NCBI GenBank assembly: GCA_035048495.1
Contig: CM068546.1
Location: 17,428,435 to 17,492,434 of the forward strand
From: Euptelea pleiosperma
Taxonomy: Eukaryota > Streptophyta > Magnoliopsida > Ranunculales > Eupteleaceae
DNA: 64,000 nucleotides
Direction of reading: 5' to 3'
The position numbers and the translations under genes were made by a program. Below, one piece after another: positions 61,487-64,000 of the stretch. Every line of letters begins with the position of its first letter. Positions within the stretch are counted from its first letter, which is position 1. Under the pieces are notes generated by a model. That model was not told the DNA's origin and searched no databases. It saw only the letters and a program-made list of their open reading frames with translations.

Positions 61487-63276
61487 TGAAAATAAGGTTT
61501 TTCCATGTCATTGGATCAGAAACCCTAGATTTCAACAATATTTATAATTTTGGTTCACTTTAAATCTTGCAAAAATACAGACTTTGTATAGCGATATATC
61601 GGATGTTGAATCCGCATTTAGGGTTAGGGAACACAATTTATCGGAGCATTAAAATAATAGAAAGTGCTTTAAAATATGGATGGAAGGGTGAGAGTGGTGA
61701 TTAATGATTGAGATTTAAAATAATCTTTTTGGAGAGATTTCTATCAACTAATTAACATAACTAAAGAAAAAGAAACACCATAAACGAAAAAGAGAACCTT
61801 ATTTATTAAAATAATATAAATTACAATGCTTGAATCTAATTTATTCATAAAAAATAAAACAAATTACTATCATTCTAGAAAGCATTATAAGAGAAGAAAT
61901 ATAAAAAGAAAGAACAAGATTTTAGAGAGATAAAATGAAAGAGAAGATAAAAATGAAGATTTACCTTGATGACTTACCAATGGAGAAGAGGTCTGCAAGG
62001 TCGTGTTCTTGTTGATTTTTGGATGAGAACCGAACCAGGGAGAGGAGAGAGATAAAGAGGTTTAGAGAAGAAAGGGAGATGGAACCTAGGGTTAGGTTGT
62101 GAGAGGGGGGAGAGAACTGAATTCTAAGGGAACCTTAAGTCCCTTATATAGATTTTAGAAAAAAGAGAGTGAATCCATGTGAATGTTTGTTGAGTTATAA
62201 GAGCTGTTGGATCTTGTGAGATCTAACGGTTGAGGGAGAGATCCCTTTCCTTGAGAGAAAATGGAAGAGAGGAATCAGTCAAGTGAGACCGATTCTCTCT
62301 AGGTGTTGCAAAAGGGCATATGCATGGGTATGGTCATGGCATGGTTCATGGGTATGGGTCATGGTTCATGGGTATGGGCATGGGTCATGGTGCGCCAAGA
62401 TAGATAAAGAGAAATAAGAGAGAGATGAGAGAAAATATAAAAATAATAGAATTGGAGGGTCTTGAACTCTAGTCTTCTTTATTCTCCTTCATCCGCTCCA
62501 CCAATTAGTCAAACTAACTTTTGATGTCAATTGATGTAGCTTTTAACATCTTAGTCATTCTCTTTGTCTTCAACTCTTCCGTTCTCTCTTGGTTCTTGGT
62601 CTGGCTCTACGATCTTATGACTTTGTCCGTACTTGGCTTCTATCTTTTTATCCTAGCCTGCTGGCTCTTTAAGCTTTGATAGGGGTCTTTTGGGGTTGAT
62701 CGTAGGCCCGCCAATCTTAGAATCGTCCGATAGGGTCTCCTGCAAGTGAAAAAGCGCATAATGAGATTCAACTAAAATGACTTGATACTAGACTATTCAA
62801 AATGCGTATATTTTATGCAAATAGTTGATTTTCGTCTAAAGAATGTGTTCTACACAATGAAAAAACTCTTAGGCCGTGTTTGATTACCAAGTGAAAAAAT
62901 TACATTTTCCTTAAGAAAACAAAACTGTCCATTGTTAGATAGCCATTATAAATCTGTATAATTTCCCCTAACATGCCATTTAAATCTGGATAATTTTTCT
63001 ACTAAGCCTGGAATTTATTTCTCATCCAAATAGGTGAGAATTCATTTCCACCTGAAAATACACATTTACTTTCTCACATGATTGAAATATGTGTTCTCAG
63101 TTGCAATCAATCAGCCATTTAAGGCATATCCCAGATGTATTTTCTCAGGAAAATTTTTCGTGCAATCAAACACGGCCTTACGTGAAACAATCGATGAAAA
63201 GACAAACTTTACGTATGAGAATGTGACATCACTATAAGGATAATGACTTAAAATAAGCACTTTTGAGTGAATATCA
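61487..63276 (-). mobile_element. Solo LTR of the 256-7098 element family
   Basis: On the minus strand it starts TGATATTCACTCAAAAGTGC and ends CCTTATTTTCA, matching both ends of the LTR at 256-2985. Perfect 5-bp target duplication attat (61482-61486 and 63277-63281). Without the MITE at 62872-63177 and its TTA it is about 1,480 bp, against 2,730 bp for the other LTR. It has a clear TATA-like tctatataagg (minus strand, near 62147). The internal region was lost by LTR-LTR recombination, a common plant process. Confidence 0.9.
62872..63177. mobile_element. PIF/Harbinger (Tourist-type) MITE, 306 bp, in the solo LTR
   Basis: Ends GGCCGTGTTTGATT and AATCAAACACGGCC are perfect inverse complements; TTA on both sides (62869-62871 and 63178-63180). 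The LTR sequence lines up with 256-500 across the insert, confirming an empty site in the other LTR. Confidence 0.92.
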
Positions 63277-63281
63277 ATTAT

Positions 63282-64000
63282 AACAGTGTATTTAAGTCCC
63301 ATTGCACCTTAATTTGTATTTCCAACACTAAGGAACTTACTAACTTTTAAGAAGTCAATGCTCAATCAGTATGGAAACAAGCCATGAAGGAGGAACTCCG
63401 AGTGCTTGACAAGAACAATACTTGGCATATTGTGAGATTACCGAAAGGAAAAAAAAATCTATGGGATGTTGATGGGTGTATAAGATTAAATATAATAAGG
63501 AAATATTTTATCCTACTGTAGAAATGAATATTATTCGGATCCTTTTGTCTGTTGATGTTAATCAACGATGGTCATTATTTCAAATGGATGTTAAAAATGT
63601 CTTTTTTGCTTGGAGATTTATGGGGCGTTTGGCAACACAAAAATAAGTAACTTATTGAATTTGATAATCTAAAAGTAAAAAAGTTAGTTTGGATGTGTTT
63701 CATTTTTTAACTTTTGAAAAGTTAAAAACTAACTTAAAACTGAAGCTAAATTTTTTAGCTTTTAACTTCTAAGAGAAATTACTTCTCAAAAATTAGAAAG
63801 CCTCCAAACGCTTTTAATTTTTGACTTTTTTGGAGGTAAAAAGTCAACTAGTAACTTCTACTACAAGTAGAAGTGCTTTTACTTCTCATTCCCAAACGCC
63901 CCCTTAGAAGAATAAGTGTACATGAGTCAGCCATCAGGACACCTTCAAGAGTCTCGAGAAGGCCTAGCCTACAAGTTGAATAAAGCTCTCTCTATGAATT
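63282..64000 (+). pseudogene. Copia RT remnant, right part, runs off the window
   Basis: Plus strand continuation of 60290-61486. Reads SVWKQAMKEELRVLDKNNTW and IVRLPKGK (RT entry) and FQMDVKNVF (first catalytic Asp) up to the MITE at 63621, then YMSQPSGHLQESREG and LNKAL after it. One coding frame runs across the solo LTR junction once the insert and one attat are discounted. Stops elsewhere show it is dead. Confidence 0.82.
63621..63903. mobile_element. PIF/Harbinger (Tourist-type) MITE, 283 bp, in copia RT
   Basis: Ends TGGGGCGTTTGG and CCAAACGCCCCC are inverse complements but for the outermost base; TTA on both sides (63618-63620 and 63904-63906). The interior is rich in 'aaaagttaaaaa'-like inverted text. 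It splits the RT reading frame of the copia remnant. Confidence 0.9.

Noticed and set aside
1..64000. CRISPR arrays, rRNA, tRNA genes and bacterial operons
   Set aside because: Looked for and not found. tRNA-like strings are primer binding sites of retroelements or SINE-like pieces, and direct repeats are transposon ends or local duplications.

Overview
This is nuclear DNA from a flowering plant. It holds two intact plant genes, one remnant of a third, GT-AG introns with AT-rich interiors, and a dense load of plant-type transposons (copia and gypsy LTR elements, a TRIM, RTE-type LINE tails, and hAT, Mutator and PIF/Harbinger MITEs). I cannot name the species. The repeated MITE core with 'ccgttggat' hints at a magnoliid or other woody angiosperm, but that is only an impression. 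No plastid, mitochondrial, bacterial or CRISPR sequence was seen. || Layout. Positions 256-7098: a large-LTR, non-autonomous Ty3/gypsy-like element with a 2,730-bp 5' LTR, a PBS resembling plant tRNA-Asp, one gag-like ORF (517 codons) and a 3' LTR missing its first two thirds. Positions 7499-7633: the orphan last exon of a V-ATPase subunit F gene, broken by one inserted base. Positions 10518-11087: an intact single-finger C2H2 repressor gene (QALGGH finger, C-terminal EAR motif). Positions 15383-48339: a complete seven-exon purple acid phosphatase/phytase gene of the PAP15 type (543 aa, all seven metal ligands present). Positions 48340-64000: intergenic DNA packed with a TRIM, PIF/Harbinger transposase debris, well-delimited MITEs, and a copia pol remnant carrying a solo LTR of the 256-7098 family. 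|| The phosphatase gene dominates the window. Its fifth intron is 25.7 kb long and falls inside the metal-binding GHxH motif (GH ends exon 5, VH begins exon 6). It holds a stack of insertions: a Ty3/gypsy chromovirus remnant (27316-about 42041) split by copia element 1 (29051-40588), itself split by copia element 2 (34379-40053). A hAT MITE sits in the gypsy LTR and a second copy of that MITE sits in copia 1. Target-site duplications fix the order of the two copia insertions. Despite this load all exon junctions keep phase and no coding lesion is visible. || Main items for a second look: (1) the giant intron inside the catalytic motif; (2) copia LTRs with TG...CT rather than TG...CA ends, supported by target-site duplications in both nested elements; (3) a fold-back core shared by MITEs whose ends belong to different transposase superfamilies; (4) a decayed duplicate of the end of exon 5 just inside the giant intron; (5) a 349-bp TRIM; (6) a solo LTR about half as long as its full-length relative; (7) a hAT element carrying promoter-like DNA. 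The two host genes show no sign of acting together; they are ordinary neighbours.
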